In this document: positions 32,021-40,671 of the stretch, one piece after another
Numbering within the stretch: position 1 is the first letter of the stretch
Layout of the letters: each line of letters opens with the position of its first letter
NCBI GenBank assembly: GCA_947570215.1
Contig: CANOTO010000008.1
Coordinates: forward strand, 1 to 64,000
Length of the DNA stretch: 64,000 nt
Source of the DNA: an uncultured Clostridia bacterium
GTDB taxonomy: Bacteria > Bacillota > Clostridia > Christensenellales > CAG-314
Direction: 5' to 3'
The notes under the pieces: generated by a model
What the model was told of the DNA's origin: nothing
Databases searched by the model: none
Seen by the model: the letters and a program-made list of their open reading frames with translations, nothing else
Made by a program: the position numbers and the translations under genes

Positions 32021-33049
32021 ATGACTATTTCCGTTACATTGATTTGCAAGAACGAAGAAGCGAATCTTAAAAGACTATTGCCGACCTTGACGTTCGCCGA
32101 CGAAATTGTCGTTGTGGACACAGGCTCCTGCGACGGTACGGTAACCGTTGCGCGGCGTTACACCCAACGCGTCTACTTTTACGCGTGGCGCGAAGACTTT
32201 GCTTCCGCGCGCAACTACGCCGTCAAAAAGGCGAATTGCGACTACGTGATGTGGCTGGACGCCGACGACGAACTGCCCGAAGCTACCGTAAACAAGCTTG
32301 CCGAACTCAAACGCGCGCCCGAGCCTGCCGACACCTACTTTATGCGATACCGTATGGGACAAGACGGCGAGTATTGGTTTTGGCGGGAGCGCATCGTCAG
32401 GCGGTGCGACCGATGCCGTTTTAACGGGTTTATTCACGAAGCTATTACGCCGTTTGGCAGGACGGAATATATTTCGGCAGACGTTGTTCACACGTCAAGC
32501 GCAGACCATTCGGCGCGCAATTTGGCAATTTACCAAAACGCCTTAGCCCGTGGCAAACGCTTTACAGCCCGCGACAGGTATTACTACGCGCGCGCTTTGA
32601 TTGAAAACGGTATGACTGCGGAAGCGGAGCCGATTCTTGTCCGTTTCTGTAGGAACGTCCGCGCCCACGGAGTGGATCGCGCGCAGGGCTGCAAACTGCT
32701 TGCACGTATCAGTCTTACCCGCAAGGATTATGCCAAGGCGTTGTCTTACTTGTGCGCGTCGGTTGCTATTCTTCCGCCCGATGCCGAGACGTGCTGTCTT
32801 TTCGGCGACGTTTATCTTGCGGTGATGCGGTACGATTGGGCGGCGGCATGGTACGAATACGCTTTGTCGTCCAACTGTCAATACGGTTTCGTAAACGGGT
32901 ACTACAAGCTGTTTTATCCGTGCGTGAGTCTGTCCGTGTGCTATTGGAACCTAAACGACAGGCTAAAAGCCAAGGAATACCATCTTCGGGCGCGAGCGCT
33001 CCGCCCGACCGATTCGACTGTGATTAGCAACGACAAATGGTTTGCTTAG
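32021..33049 (+). CDS. Family 2 glycosyltransferase with TPR-like tail
   Basis: A 342-residue cytoplasmic GT-A enzyme. Residues 1-105 contain ISVTLICKNEEANLKRLL, EIVVVDTGSCDGT and the metal-binding WLDADDEL. The C-terminal half (about 190-340) is helical and TPR-like (YYYARALIENGMTAEAEPIL, DYAKALSYLCASVAILPP). Similar enzymes include SunS-type peptide or surface-glycan transferases; the acceptor here is unknown. No ribosome binding site is evident before the ATG. A terminator follows at 33056. Confidence 0.85.
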   Translation: MTISVTLICKNEEANLKRLLPTLTFADEIVVVDTGSCDGTVTVARRYTQRVYFYAWREDFASARNYAVKKANCDYVMWLDADDELPEATVNKLAELKRAPEPADTYFMRYRMGQDGEYWFWRERIVRRCDRCRFNGFIHEAITPFGRTEYISADVVHTSSADHSARNLAIYQNALARGKRFTARDRYYYARALIENGMTAEAEPILVRFCRNVRAHGVDRAQGCKLLARISLTRKDYAKALSYLCASVAILPPDAETCCLFGDVYLAVMRYDWAAAWYEYALSSNCQYGFVNGYYKLFYPCVSLSVCYWNLNDRLKAKEYHLRARALRPTDSTVISNDKWFA

Positions 33050-33055
33050 ATGTAG

Positions 33056-33086
33056 CGCGGCTGCATAAAAACAGCCGCGTATTTTT
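33056..33086 (+). terminator. Terminator of the glycosyltransferase gene
   Basis: CGCGGCTG/CAGCCGCG stem, eight-base loop, TATTTTT tail. Confidence 0.88.
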
Positions 33087-33185
33087 GCGTTTTTTCGACG
33101 TATCTGAAAAGCGTTCGGGGTGTATTTTTTGTGCGTTATAAATTTATCTTGCGTTCGACCCAAACATTTTGCAATAGCTTTTTAC

Positions 33186-33214
33186 TTGACAACGTTGCCG
33201 TTGAAAACTATAAT
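33186..33214 (+). promoter_or_regulatory. Consensus promoter of the pgk-tpiA operon
   Basis: TTGACA at 33186-33191, 17-base spacer, TATAAT at 33209-33214: a perfect sigma-A consensus, suited to high expression of glycolysis. Confidence 0.9.
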
Positions 33215-33285
33215 TGTATATGTCAAAGTTCGGCGTTTTATTGCTGTCGGACATTCAAAAAATATTTTAAGGAGCGACGCTATTA

Positions 33286-34599
33286 ATGAATAAAAAAAGC
33301 ATTAAAGACGTAAACGTAAAAGGCAAGAAATGTTTGGTGCGCGTAGATTTTAACGTGCCTATGAAGGACGGCGTTATTACGGACGAAAACCGTATTAACG
33401 GAGCGCTTCCTACCATAAAGTATCTGTTAGAGCATGGCGCAAAGGTTATTTTGTGCTCGCATTTGGGCAAGCCCCACAACATTTTTACGCCTAACTTCAA
33501 GCTTAACAAGAAGGAAAAGAAGGCGGTGGAAGCTTTACCCGCGGAAGAACAGGCTGCGGCTAAGGCTGAGTATATTGCCAAGGCGTTGAAGGGCGACGCG
33601 AAGAAATTCTCGCTTAAACCCGTTGCCGACAGGCTTAATCAGCTGTTGGACGGCAAAGTTACGTTTGCGGCAGATATAGTGGGCGCGGACGCTCAGGCCA
33701 AGGTTGCCGCGTTGAAGGAAGGAGAAGCGGTACTGTTGGAAAACACCCGTTTCGACGCAGGCGAAGAAGGGCGCGATGAGGAATTCTGCAAAAAGCTTGC
33801 CGCATTTGCGGATATTTACGTTAACGACGCATTCGGAACGGCCCACCGTTCGCACGCAAGCACGGCGGCTATTGTGGAATACGGATTTGTAAAAGACGCC
33901 GTTTGCGGTTTCTTGATTGAAAAGGAGCTTTCCGTTATGGCGGACGCATTGGACAACCCCGTTCGTCCCTTCGTAGCAATCTTGGGCGGAGCGAAGGTTG
34001 CGGACAAACTCAACGTAATCAATAATCTGCTTGAAAAGTGCGATTCGCTCGTTATAGGCGGCGGAATGGCTTACACTTTCTTGAAGTCTCAGGGTTATGA
34101 AATAGGCAAGTCGCTTCTTGACGAAGAAAAGCTCGGATACTGCCGCGATATGTTAGAAAAGGCTGCCAAGGCAGGCAAGAAGATTTATCTTCCCGTAGAC
34201 TGCGTAACTATCGCCGACTTCCCCAACCCCATCGACGCGCCCGTATCTACCGAGACGGTAGACGTAGACAAGATACCCGCCGACCGCGAAGGCGCGGATA
34301 TCGGCCCCAAAACCTGCGAGCTGTACGCTAAAGTAATAAAGAGCGCAAAGACAGTTATATGGAACGGACCTATGGGCGTATTCGAAAATCCCACGCTTGC
34401 CAAGGGTACCAACGCGGTTGCCAAGGCTATGGCTGAAAGCGACGCTACTACCATTATCGGCGGCGGAGATTCGGCGGCGGCTGTGGCGCAGCTTGGCTAC
34501 GCCGACAAGATGAGTCATGTATCCACAGGCGGCGGAGCAAGTCTTGAATTGTTCGAAGGCAAGGTTCTGCCCGGTATTGCCTGCTTAAACGAAAAATAA
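33286..34599 (+). CDS. pgk: Phosphoglycerate kinase
   Basis: Glycolytic enzyme making ATP from 1,3-bisphosphoglycerate. N-terminal substrate motif [28 protein letters not shown], and the C-terminal nucleotide loop [13 protein letters not shown] with the [14 protein letters not shown] end are all present. At 437 residues it is about 40 longer than the usual enzyme, owing to a lysine-rich insertion at about residues 67-105 ([20 protein letters not shown]), as in some Clostridial relatives. AAGGAG precedes the ATG. First of pgk-tpiA-gpmI; gap and eno are not here. Confidence 0.97.
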   Translation: MNKKSIKDVNVKGKKCLVRVDFNVPMKDGVITDENRINGALPTIKYLLEHGAKVILCSHLGKPHNIFTPNFKLNKKEKKAVEALPAEEQAAAKAEYIAKALKGDAKKFSLKPVADRLNQLLDGKVTFAADIVGADAQAKVAALKEGEAVLLENTRFDAGEEGRDEEFCKKLAAFADIYVNDAFGTAHRSHASTAAIVEYGFVKDAVCGFLIEKELSVMADALDNPVRPFVAILGGAKVADKLNVINNLLEKCDSLVIGGGMAYTFLKSQGYEIGKSLLDEEKLGYCRDMLEKAAKAGKKIYLPVDCVTIADFPNPIDAPVSTETVDVDKIPADREGADIGPKTCELYAKVIKSAKTVIWNGPMGVFENPTLAKGTNAVAKAMAESDATTIIGGGDSAAAVAQLGYADKMSHVSTGGGASLELFEGKVLPGIACLNEK

Positions 34600-34730
34600 C
34601 AGATAAATATAGCAAAAATTATCATACGGCATACGATTACGCATTGTATGCCGTTAGCCATAAAGCACTTGGAACGCCGTTAAACTTTAATATTTCAGTT
34701 TATGTACGGCTGCTAATAAAAGGAGAAATT

Positions 34731-35483
34731 ATGAAAAACAAGATTATAGCGGGCAACTGGAAGATGAACAACAACCGCGAACAAACGGAACAGCTTATTA
34801 CCGCGCTTATACCGTTGGTGCAGGATACGAACAATACCGTAATTATCTGCGTGCCGTTTACGGACCTATGCAAAGCGGTAAAGCTTACCAAGGGAACCAA
34901 TATTCACGTAGGCGCGCAAAACTGCCACTGGAAGGAATCGGGCGCGTTTACAGGTGAAATAGCTCCGTCTATGCTTACGGAAATAGGCGTGGAGTACGTA
35001 GTGATAGGACACTCCGAACGTCGTACGTATTTCGGCGAGACGGACGCGACGGTGCTTGCGCGTACCAAGGCGGCGTTGAACGCTGGGCTTAAACCCATCG
35101 TTTGCATAGGCGAAACGTTGGAAGAACGCAACGGCGGTAAAATGGAAGAAGTGCTTCGCCGTCAGGTTTTGGAAGGTTTCAAGGATATTTCCGTTCAAGA
35201 ACTCGAACACATTATTGTAGCTTACGAGCCCGTATGGGCTATCGGCACGGGAGTCACGGCAACGGACGAGCAAGCTAACGACGCTATCCGTTTCGTCCGC
35301 GAAGTATTTGCCGAAAAATACGGCAAACAAGCCGCCGACGCATTATATATTCAGTACGGCGGAAGTATGAACGACAAGAACGCCGAAGGACTGCTTGCTA
35401 TGCCGCAAATCGACGGCGGTTTAATAGGCGGAGCGAGCCTTGTGGCGGAAAAGTTTGCCGCAGTTGTTAAGGCGCATGCATAG
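34731..35483 (+). CDS. tpiA: Triosephosphate isomerase
   Basis: A 250-residue TIM barrel. Catalytic regions: AGNWKMN (Asn, Lys), VIGHSERR (His) and AYEPVWAIGTG (Glu), plus the phosphate loop YGGSMNDKN and LIGGASL. It interconverts dihydroxyacetone phosphate and glyceraldehyde 3-phosphate. The ATG at 34731 follows AGGAG; an upstream in-frame ATG at 34644 lies in the intergenic stretch, which contains a nine-base hairpin (34626-34634 with 34646-34654). Confidence 0.97.
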   Translation: MKNKIIAGNWKMNNNREQTEQLITALIPLVQDTNNTVIICVPFTDLCKAVKLTKGTNIHVGAQNCHWKESGAFTGEIAPSMLTEIGVEYVVIGHSERRTYFGETDATVLARTKAALNAGLKPIVCIGETLEERNGGKMEEVLRRQVLEGFKDISVQELEHIIVAYEPVWAIGTGVTATDEQANDAIRFVREVFAEKYGKQAADALYIQYGGSMNDKNAEGLLAMPQIDGGLIGGASLVAEKFAAVVKAHA

Positions 35484-35641
35484 CGCGTTACTGTGTTAGA
35501 CTTGCGTTTTCTTTACGGTTGCGTACGGGTAGTACGCTTCTTCGGAAAATACGCATTTGCCGACTGTTTCGTTCGCCCACGTCTTCACAAGGTGTTAATC
35601 TATAAAATAGCGAAGTAGTTCAATAAATATAGGAGATTATT

Positions 35642-37198
35642 ATGGATAAAAGAATTACTGCATTGGTAATTATGGACGGCTACGGCTTGTCCAAGCAGGA
35701 ACGCGGCAACGCAATAGGCGTCGGCTGCTCTCCCTATGTACGGTATCTTATGTCGACTTATCCTACGACGACGCTCGAAGCAAGCGGTCTTGCGGTGGGG
35801 CTTCCCGAAGGGCAAATGGGCAACAGCGAAGTAGGTCACTTAAATATAGGCGCGGGGCGTGTGGTGTATCAGGAGCTTACGCGTATTACCAAGTCCATTG
35901 CGGACGGCGATTTCTTTACGAACCCCGCCTTTTTGAACGCGATACAAGCCGCCAAGAAGAACGGCGGCAAGCTACACGTTATGGGGCTTACGTCCAACGG
36001 CGGCGTACACTCGCATATTACGCATTTGTTCGCTTTGATAGAGCTTGCCAAGCGCGAAGGGCTGGACAATGTATACGTACACTGTTATATGGACGGGCGA
36101 GACGTTTCGCCAACAAGCGGAGTGACTTTTATTCAGCAATTGCAGGAAAAAATTGCCGAGCTTAACTTCGGTAAAATAGCCACGGTGTGCGGCAGATACT
36201 ACGCTATGGACCGCGACAACCGTTGGGAGCGTGTGGAAAAGGCTTACGATATGTTAACGCTCGGCGTAGGCGACAGATATACAGATAACCCTGCCGAAGA
36301 ATTGAAGCGCAGTTACAGGGAAGGCGTTACGGACGAATTTATCGTTCCCACCGTCGTTACGGAAAACGGCAAGCCTGTCGCTACAATCGAAAACGGCGAT
36401 TCGGTTATATTCTTCAACTTCCGTCCCGACCGCGCAAGGGAGATGACCCGCGCCTTTACGCAAAGCGGCTTCGACGGCTTCGAGCTTAAAGGCAAAGCGC
36501 GCAAGGTGCATTGGGTGTGTATGACGCAGTACGACGAAAAGTTTACCGATATCGACATTGCTTTCCGTCCCGAAGCGTACGTCAATACGTTAGGCGAATA
36601 CCTTGCCAAACAGGGTAAAACGCAGCTTCGCATTGCGGAAACGGAAAAGTACGCTCATGTGACGTTTTTCTTTAACGGCGGCGTAGAGCAGGCTAACGAC
36701 AACGAAACGCGCGTGCTCATCGCTTCGCCCAAGGTTGCTACCTACGACCTTCAACCGGAAATGAGCGCGGAAGAAGTGTGCGAACGCGCAATAGCGGAAA
36801 TAGAAAAGGACAAGTACGACGTGATGATTCTCAACTACGCCAACTGCGATATGGTCGGACACACGGGCGTTATACCTGCGACGGAGCAGGCTGTAGCCAA
36901 GGTGGACGACTGCGTTCGCCGAGTGGTAGAGTGCATTTTGCAGCAGGGCGGCAGAGTATTCGTAACCGCCGATCACGGCAATGCGGAAAAGATGCTTGCC
37001 GAAGACGGCTCGCCCTTTACCGCGCATACAACCAACAAGGTGCCGTTTATTATGGTGGACGAACAGCTTCGCGGCAAGGTGACGCTTGACGAAGGCGCGC
37101 TGTGCGACATTGCCCCCACAATGCTTTATTCTATGGGTATGGATATTCCGAACGAAATGACGGGCAAGGTGCTTATAAAGTCGGCGAAAACGGAATAG
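35642..37198 (+). CDS. gpmI: 2,3-bisphosphoglycerate-independent phosphoglycerate mutase
   Basis: A 518-residue manganese-dependent member of the alkaline phosphatase superfamily. The catalytic serine is S62 in MGNSEVGHLNIGAGR. Metal-binding regions are VIMDGYG, NYANCDMVGHTG and VTADHGNAEKM. It converts 3-phosphoglycerate to 2-phosphoglycerate without a bisphosphate cofactor. AGGAG precedes the ATG. A 158-base gap separates it from tpiA. Confidence 0.97.
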   Translation: MDKRITALVIMDGYGLSKQERGNAIGVGCSPYVRYLMSTYPTTTLEASGLAVGLPEGQMGNSEVGHLNIGAGRVVYQELTRITKSIADGDFFTNPAFLNAIQAAKKNGGKLHVMGLTSNGGVHSHITHLFALIELAKREGLDNVYVHCYMDGRDVSPTSGVTFIQQLQEKIAELNFGKIATVCGRYYAMDRDNRWERVEKAYDMLTLGVGDRYTDNPAEELKRSYREGVTDEFIVPTVVTENGKPVATIENGDSVIFFNFRPDRAREMTRAFTQSGFDGFELKGKARKVHWVCMTQYDEKFTDIDIAFRPEAYVNTLGEYLAKQGKTQLRIAETEKYAHVTFFFNGGVEQANDNETRVLIASPKVATYDLQPEMSAEEVCERAIAEIEKDKYDVMILNYANCDMVGHTGVIPATEQAVAKVDDCVRRVVECILQQGGRVFVTADHGNAEKMLAEDGSPFTAHTTNKVPFIMVDEQLRGKVTLDEGALCDIAPTMLYSMGMDIPNEMTGKVLIKSAKTE

Positions 37199-37264
37199 AA
37201 GCGGCTTGCGTTATTCCGCCAAGGGCGTTGCCTCGCGCGGAGAACGTAACATAGTATTATACAT

Positions 37265-37298
37265 AAAAACCCTTCCCTGCGAAAGGGTTTTTATTTTT
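37265..37298 (+). terminator. gpmI terminator
   Basis: AAAAACCCTT/AAGGGTTTTT stem with an eight-base loop and a T-rich tail. Confidence 0.88.
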
Positions 37299-37384
37299 GC
37301 TTTTAACAAATTATGCAATTTTTCGGCGGCTGCGCATAATTTATAGCGTGCGCAATTATTTTTGCAAAATAACCGCGAAAAAAA

Positions 37385-37413
37385 TAGACAAAATTTTACA
37401 ATATGTGTATAAT
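37385..37413 (+). promoter_or_regulatory. Ferredoxin gene promoter
   Basis: TAGACA at 37385-37390, 17-base spacer, TATAAT at 37408-37413. Confidence 0.75.
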
Positions 37414-37451
37414 TGAACTATCCAAAATAAATTATGGAAGGAGAGAGAACA

Positions 37452-37622
37452 ATGGCTCACAAAATCACAAACGACTGTATTGCTTGCGGCGGTTGCCAAA
37501 GCGTTTGTCCCTGCGAAGCGATTTCGGAAGGCGACGGCAAGTTTGAAATTGCGGCTGATCTTTGCGTAGACTGCGGCGCTTGCGCGGCGCAATGTCCCGT
37601 TGGGGCTATCGAAGAAGCCTAA
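37452..37622 (+). CDS. 2[4Fe-4S] ferredoxin
   Basis: A 56-residue Clostridial ferredoxin. Two C-x2-C-x2-C-x3-C-P motifs: C9, C12, C15, C19 (CIACGGCQSVCP) and the second CVDCGACAAQCP. An extra cysteine follows the first motif (CPCEAI). It carries low-potential electrons for pyruvate oxidation, hydrogenase and similar reactions. The ATG at 37452 is placed by GGAAGGAG; an in-frame ATG 18 bases upstream lies before that site. Single gene with its own promoter and two tandem terminators. Confidence 0.96.
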   Translation: MAHKITNDCIACGGCQSVCPCEAISEGDGKFEIAADLCVDCGACAAQCPVGAIEEA

Positions 37623-37640
37623 TTTTAGGACTGTCCTTAT

Positions 37641-37669
37641 TCGCTTCCGCAGCTGCGGAAGCGATTTTT
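37641..37669 (+). terminator. Ferredoxin terminator 1
   Basis: Perfect 12-base inverted repeat centred on AGCT (37641-37664), then TTTTT. Confidence 0.9.
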
Positions 37670-37681
37670 CGTTTAATGCAA

Positions 37682-37715
37682 AACGGCTGCGATAACGATT
37701 CGCAGCCGTTTTTTA
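37682..37715 (+). terminator. Ferredoxin terminator 2
   Basis: AACGGCTGCG/CGCAGCCGTT stem with a nine-base loop and T-run, directly after terminator 1. Confidence 0.85.
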
Positions 37716-38122
37716 GGGAATGATGTGGGTAAACTTAACGGCGGACATTGTGCTTGGAATTTGAGTGTTTGGAAACCGCCTTTTTTGTTTACTCATATTA
37801 TTTACACCGACAAGTTAATAATTGTTAACCTGTTTTTTGAAATTTTTTAATTTTTTTGTAACAAACGTATTTTGCTTAGCCGAGCGTTGCTTGCAACGCG
37901 AATATTGACGTTTATCGAACGGCAGTAAGGTGGTTTTTCGACCGCTCTAAACTCAAGCCGCTTTGAATGATGTTCGTCAATGTCATTTCGAGCATGCAGG
38001 CGTAAAGCCAAACACTACCAATGCGGTGTTGTTAGCGAGCCGTCGGTAAAAGTTTTTTTGATTTTATTAAAGGTTAATAGTTGTGTTAATCTGAATGTAA
38101 TGTCGTGTTAAATAACGTTCGA
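37716..38122. other. Gene-free region with repeat fragment
   Basis: About 400 bases without a supported gene. CAATGTCATTTCGAGC at 37978-37993 matches the end of the 131-base palindromic repeat that starts at 38123, so a fragment of the same repeat family may lie here. Confidence 0.45.
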
Positions 38123-38253
38123 CAATGTCACTTCGACCAAGCGAAGCGCGTGGAGAAGTCCAGCGAAGCGAAACCTTATAAAAAACAGTGCGGCTCGTGA
38201 ACTCGCCTGGATTTCTCCGTGCGCTCCTTCGTCGCTTAGTCGAAATGACATTG
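38123..38253. repeat. REP/MITE-like palindromic element
   Basis: 131 bases ending in CAATGTCA and TGACATTG. The two halves pair imperfectly (CTTCGACCAAGCGAAGCG against CGCTTAGTCGAAATG). Related but degraded sequences occur at 39706-39735 and 48081-48130, also between genes. Confidence 0.6.
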
Positions 38254-38279
38254 AAAAAGCTGTCTTACTCAAAACTTTT

Positions 38280-38489
38280 TTATCTTCTATCACTTACTCC
38301 GAGTAAATAGTCGCAGGATACATTGAAATATTTGGCAAGAGTTACAATTGCCTGTGCGTTAGGTACTCGTTCGCTCACTTCCCAATAAGCAATCGCGCTT
38401 TTACTTAGATTAGTATCAATAGCCAACTGTGTTTGTGACAACTTTTTTTCTGTTCGTAATTCTTTTAATCTATCAGCAAATTCTTTCAT
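38280..38489 (-). CDS. XRE family regulator (69 residues)
   Basis: A Cro/C1-type DNA-binding domain only: LSQTQLAIDTNLSKSAIAYW helix-turn-helix, then PNAQAIVTLAKYFNVSCDYLLG, the typical end of the fold. It is divergent from the DUF6809 gene, and three copies of a palindrome between them are likely its operators. No good ribosome binding site is seen before the ATG at 38489. Confidence 0.85.
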   Translation of the reverse strand: MKEFADRLKELRTEKKLSQTQLAIDTNLSKSAIAYWEVSERVPNAQAIVTLAKYFNVSCDYLLGVSDRR

Positions 38490-38501
38490 AAATTTATCTT
38501 A

Positions 38502-38574
38502 CCACATTTGTGGACATAATGCTTGACTTTCCACAATTGTGGGCGTACAATATAATTGCTTTCCACAATTGTGG
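38502..38574. promoter_or_regulatory. Three-operator control region of the XRE/DUF6809 pair
   Basis: CCACATTTGTGG (38502-38513), CCACAATTGTGG (38531-38542) and CCACAATTGTGG (38563-38574). The middle site lies between the -35 (TTGACT, 38523-38528) and -10 (TACAAT, 38546-38551; 17-base spacer) of the rightward promoter, and the right one covers its start region. Repression by the XRE protein is inferred. Confidence 0.8.
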
Positions 38575-38613
38575 AAAGCAAAACAATTGTTAAGTAAAGA
38601 TTGGAGACATTGT

Positions 38614-38886
38614 ATGAAATCGAAATCGATAATACGAGAAATACTTAGCGGTAATTGCTCGATAGAAAGTATCAAAATGAGCGAAACTTATAACAAATTG
38701 ATGGACAAGCTGATAACCGCCGACGAGCAATTGCAAAAAGAATTTGCCGCAAACGAGAAGCTGATGCAGCTGTACAAAAGGTATCAGGACGTTTGCGACG
38801 AATTATCAATGGAAGAAACGGCGATTTTTTTTGAAGAAGGGTTCAAGTTAGGCTTGCGGCTCGGGATACAGACGGCGGGTAAATAG
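38614..38886 (+). CDS. DUF6809-like small protein
   Basis: A 90-residue helical protein: SIIREILSGNCSIESIKMSE at the N-terminus and EETAIFFEEGFKLGLRLGIQT at the C-terminus fit the DUF6809 pattern common in Clostridia, often beside XRE regulators or phage-type genes. No function is known. GGAG precedes the ATG at 38614. Controlled by the promoter and operators just upstream. Confidence 0.65.
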   Translation: MKSKSIIREILSGNCSIESIKMSETYNKLMDKLITADEQLQKEFAANEKLMQLYKRYQDVCDELSMEETAIFFEEGFKLGLRLGIQTAGK

Positions 38887-38915
38887 TTGCCCGATTGCAA
38901 AATTTATTGTACAAT
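38887..38915 (+). promoter_or_regulatory. Leaderless-type promoter of the TrmN6-like gene
   Basis: TTGCCC at 38887-38892, 17-base spacer, TACAAT at 38910-38915, then exactly six bases to the ATG at 38922. No ribosome binding site. Confidence 0.65.
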
Positions 38916-38921
38916 AAAGCT

Positions 38922-39608
38922 ATGGTGCAATTAAAGCCGTATGAAAAAATAGAAGACCTGCAATGCGACGGACTGCGCATTATCCAAAGCGACGCCGAAT
39001 ACCGCTTTACCTGCGACGCGGTGCTGCTTGCAAACTTCTGTAACGATATGAAGGGCAAGCTGTGCGTAGAGTTCGGTGCGGGCAGCGGGGTAATAAGCAT
39101 ACTTGTCGCACACAAAAAGCGTCCCGCGCGCGTTATTGCAATCGAACTGCAAAGTCAGCTTGCGGACATGGCGCGCCGCAGCGTAGAGCTTAACGGTTTA
39201 TCCGACCAAATACAAGTAGTGTGCGGCGACTTGAAGAATGCTGCTGAATATGTAGACAAGCCCGCGGACGTTGTGGTATGCAACCCGCCTTATCGCAAGC
39301 AAAACAGCGGCGAAACGCAATTGGCGCAAAACTTGGCTTTGTGTCGGCACGAGATAGCGGCCACGCTGCGCGACGTTATCTCGTCCGCAAGCAGGATACT
39401 CAACAACCGCGGAACGCTTTACCTTGTGCATCAGGCGGAGCGTATTGCCGAGATAATTACCGAATGCTCGGATTGCAGGCTTGCCGTCAAGGAAATAGCG
39501 CCCGTCTGTCCGCGCAAAGGCAAGGAACCTAATTTGGTGCTTGTCCGCGCAGTAAAATGCGGAGGCACGGATTGCAAGCTGCGTCTGCCCAAGTATATTG
39601 ACGAATAG
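38922..39608 (+). CDS. tRNA1(Val) A37 N6-methyltransferase-like protein (YabB/TrmN6 family)
   Basis: A 228-residue class I methyltransferase. The SAM loop is VEFGAGSGVISIL; the catalytic N6-adenine motif NPPY occurs in VVCNPPYRKQNSG. The start MVQLKPYEKIEDLQCDGLRI matches family N-termini. It most likely methylates adenine in tRNA or rRNA. In B. subtilis the homolog yabB lies near the rsmI gene, as here, which supports the call. Leaderless-type start at 38922. Confidence 0.85.
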   Translation: MVQLKPYEKIEDLQCDGLRIIQSDAEYRFTCDAVLLANFCNDMKGKLCVEFGAGSGVISILVAHKKRPARVIAIELQSQLADMARRSVELNGLSDQIQVVCGDLKNAAEYVDKPADVVVCNPPYRKQNSGETQLAQNLALCRHEIAATLRDVISSASRILNNRGTLYLVHQAERIAEIITECSDCRLAVKEIAPVCPRKGKEPNLVLVRAVKCGGTDCKLRLPKYIDE

Positions 39609-39705
39609 CCTGCAAGGCAATGAACGAACAGCGGAAAGTATACGACTAACCGTATTTAATAGCGCATTGACTAATATATGCCGTTGCGGTTTACTGTATA
39701 ATATT

Positions 39706-39735
39706 GCTTCGACCGCTCGAAGCGCGCAGAAATCC
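39706..39735. repeat. Degraded copy of the palindromic repeat
   Basis: GCTTCGACCGCTCGAAGCGC followed by GCAGAAATCC resembles the left half of the element at 38123-38253. Confidence 0.4.
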
Positions 39736-39796
39736 GGCCAAGCCGCGTAATCAGGCGGCGGCAGCATTATTGGTTTAACAAAAAAACAGGTAAATT

Positions 39797-40582
39797 ATGG
39801 TCTATTTTGTAGCAACCCCGATAGGTAATCTCGGCGAAATAACATATCGCGCCGTGGAAACGTTAAAAAACGTCTCCGCCGTTTTCTGCGAAGATACTCG
39901 GCATTCCAAAACGCTGTTGAATCATTACGGCATAAACAAGCCGCTGTACAGCTATCACAAATTTAACGAACGCGCAAGCTTGGATTTCGTCCTGTCCTTT
40001 TGCGAACGTGGTGACGACATTGCGGTCATTTCCGACGCGGGTATGCCTTGTATAAACGATCCCGGCAACGTTTTGGTCAACGCTCTAAAAGAAAAAAACT
40101 ACTCCTACACGGTAGTAAGCGGCGCAAGCGCGTTTGTAAACGCCTTCGTCCTGTCGGGCTACGAACCGCCCTTTACCTACTACGGATTTCTTCCCGAAAA
40201 GCGCAAAGACCGCGACGCATTGTTGGACGGGACGGTAGGCGTAGCGGTGTTTTACGTGTCGGTACACGATATCAAGGAAAACATGGCTTATCTTGCCGAA
40301 CGCTTGGGGGACAGGGACTGCTGTTTGGTCAAGGAGCTGTCCAAGTCTCACGAACGTGCGCGTTTTTGCAGACTTTCGGACGTAATAGACGACGACAGGG
40401 GAGAATTCGTATTGGTGGTCAACCGCCGTAAGGACTCGAATCCGCTGTGCGACCTGACTGTTTCGGAGCATCTCGATTACTATTTGTCAAGCGGTATGAG
40501 CAAGAACGAAGCAGTGAAAGCCGTTGCAAAGGACCGCAACGTTCCCAAAAACGATATATACAAGCTGACTATCAAAAAATAA
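39797..40582 (+). CDS. rsmI: 16S rRNA C1402 ribose 2'-O-methyltransferase
   Basis: A 261-residue tetrapyrrole-methylase-fold enzyme. Signatures: YFVATPIGNLGEITYRAVE, CEDTRHSKTLLNHYGI, SDAGMPCINDPGNVLV and the proline-rich GYEPPFTYYGFLPEKRKDRD. It modifies C1402 in the ribosomal P site together with RsmH. Length is a little short but normal for Firmicutes. AGGT lies upstream of the ATG. Confidence 0.94.
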   Translation: MVYFVATPIGNLGEITYRAVETLKNVSAVFCEDTRHSKTLLNHYGINKPLYSYHKFNERASLDFVLSFCERGDDIAVISDAGMPCINDPGNVLVNALKEKNYSYTVVSGASAFVNAFVLSGYEPPFTYYGFLPEKRKDRDALLDGTVGVAVFYVSVHDIKENMAYLAERLGDRDCCLVKELSKSHERARFCRLSDVIDDDRGEFVLVVNRRKDSNPLCDLTVSEHLDYYLSSGMSKNEAVKAVAKDRNVPKNDIYKLTIKK

Positions 40583-40626
40583 CGTTTAGGAGTTATTTTT
40601 TTGAAAAAATTGTTTTATTTGCAATA

Positions 40627-40653
40627 TAACGCGTCTTTGGCGCGTTATTTTTA
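40627..40653 (+). terminator. rsmI terminator
   Basis: TAACGCG/CGCGTTA stem with a seven-base loop and TTTTTAT tail. Confidence 0.75.
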
Positions 40654-40671
40654 TGAAAAGAGGAAAACGTT

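Noticed and set aside
37978-38253. Repeated GCGAAGCG and CTTCGACC units as a CRISPR array
   Set aside because: The repeats are palindromic halves of one element, unevenly spaced, without uniform spacers or cas genes.
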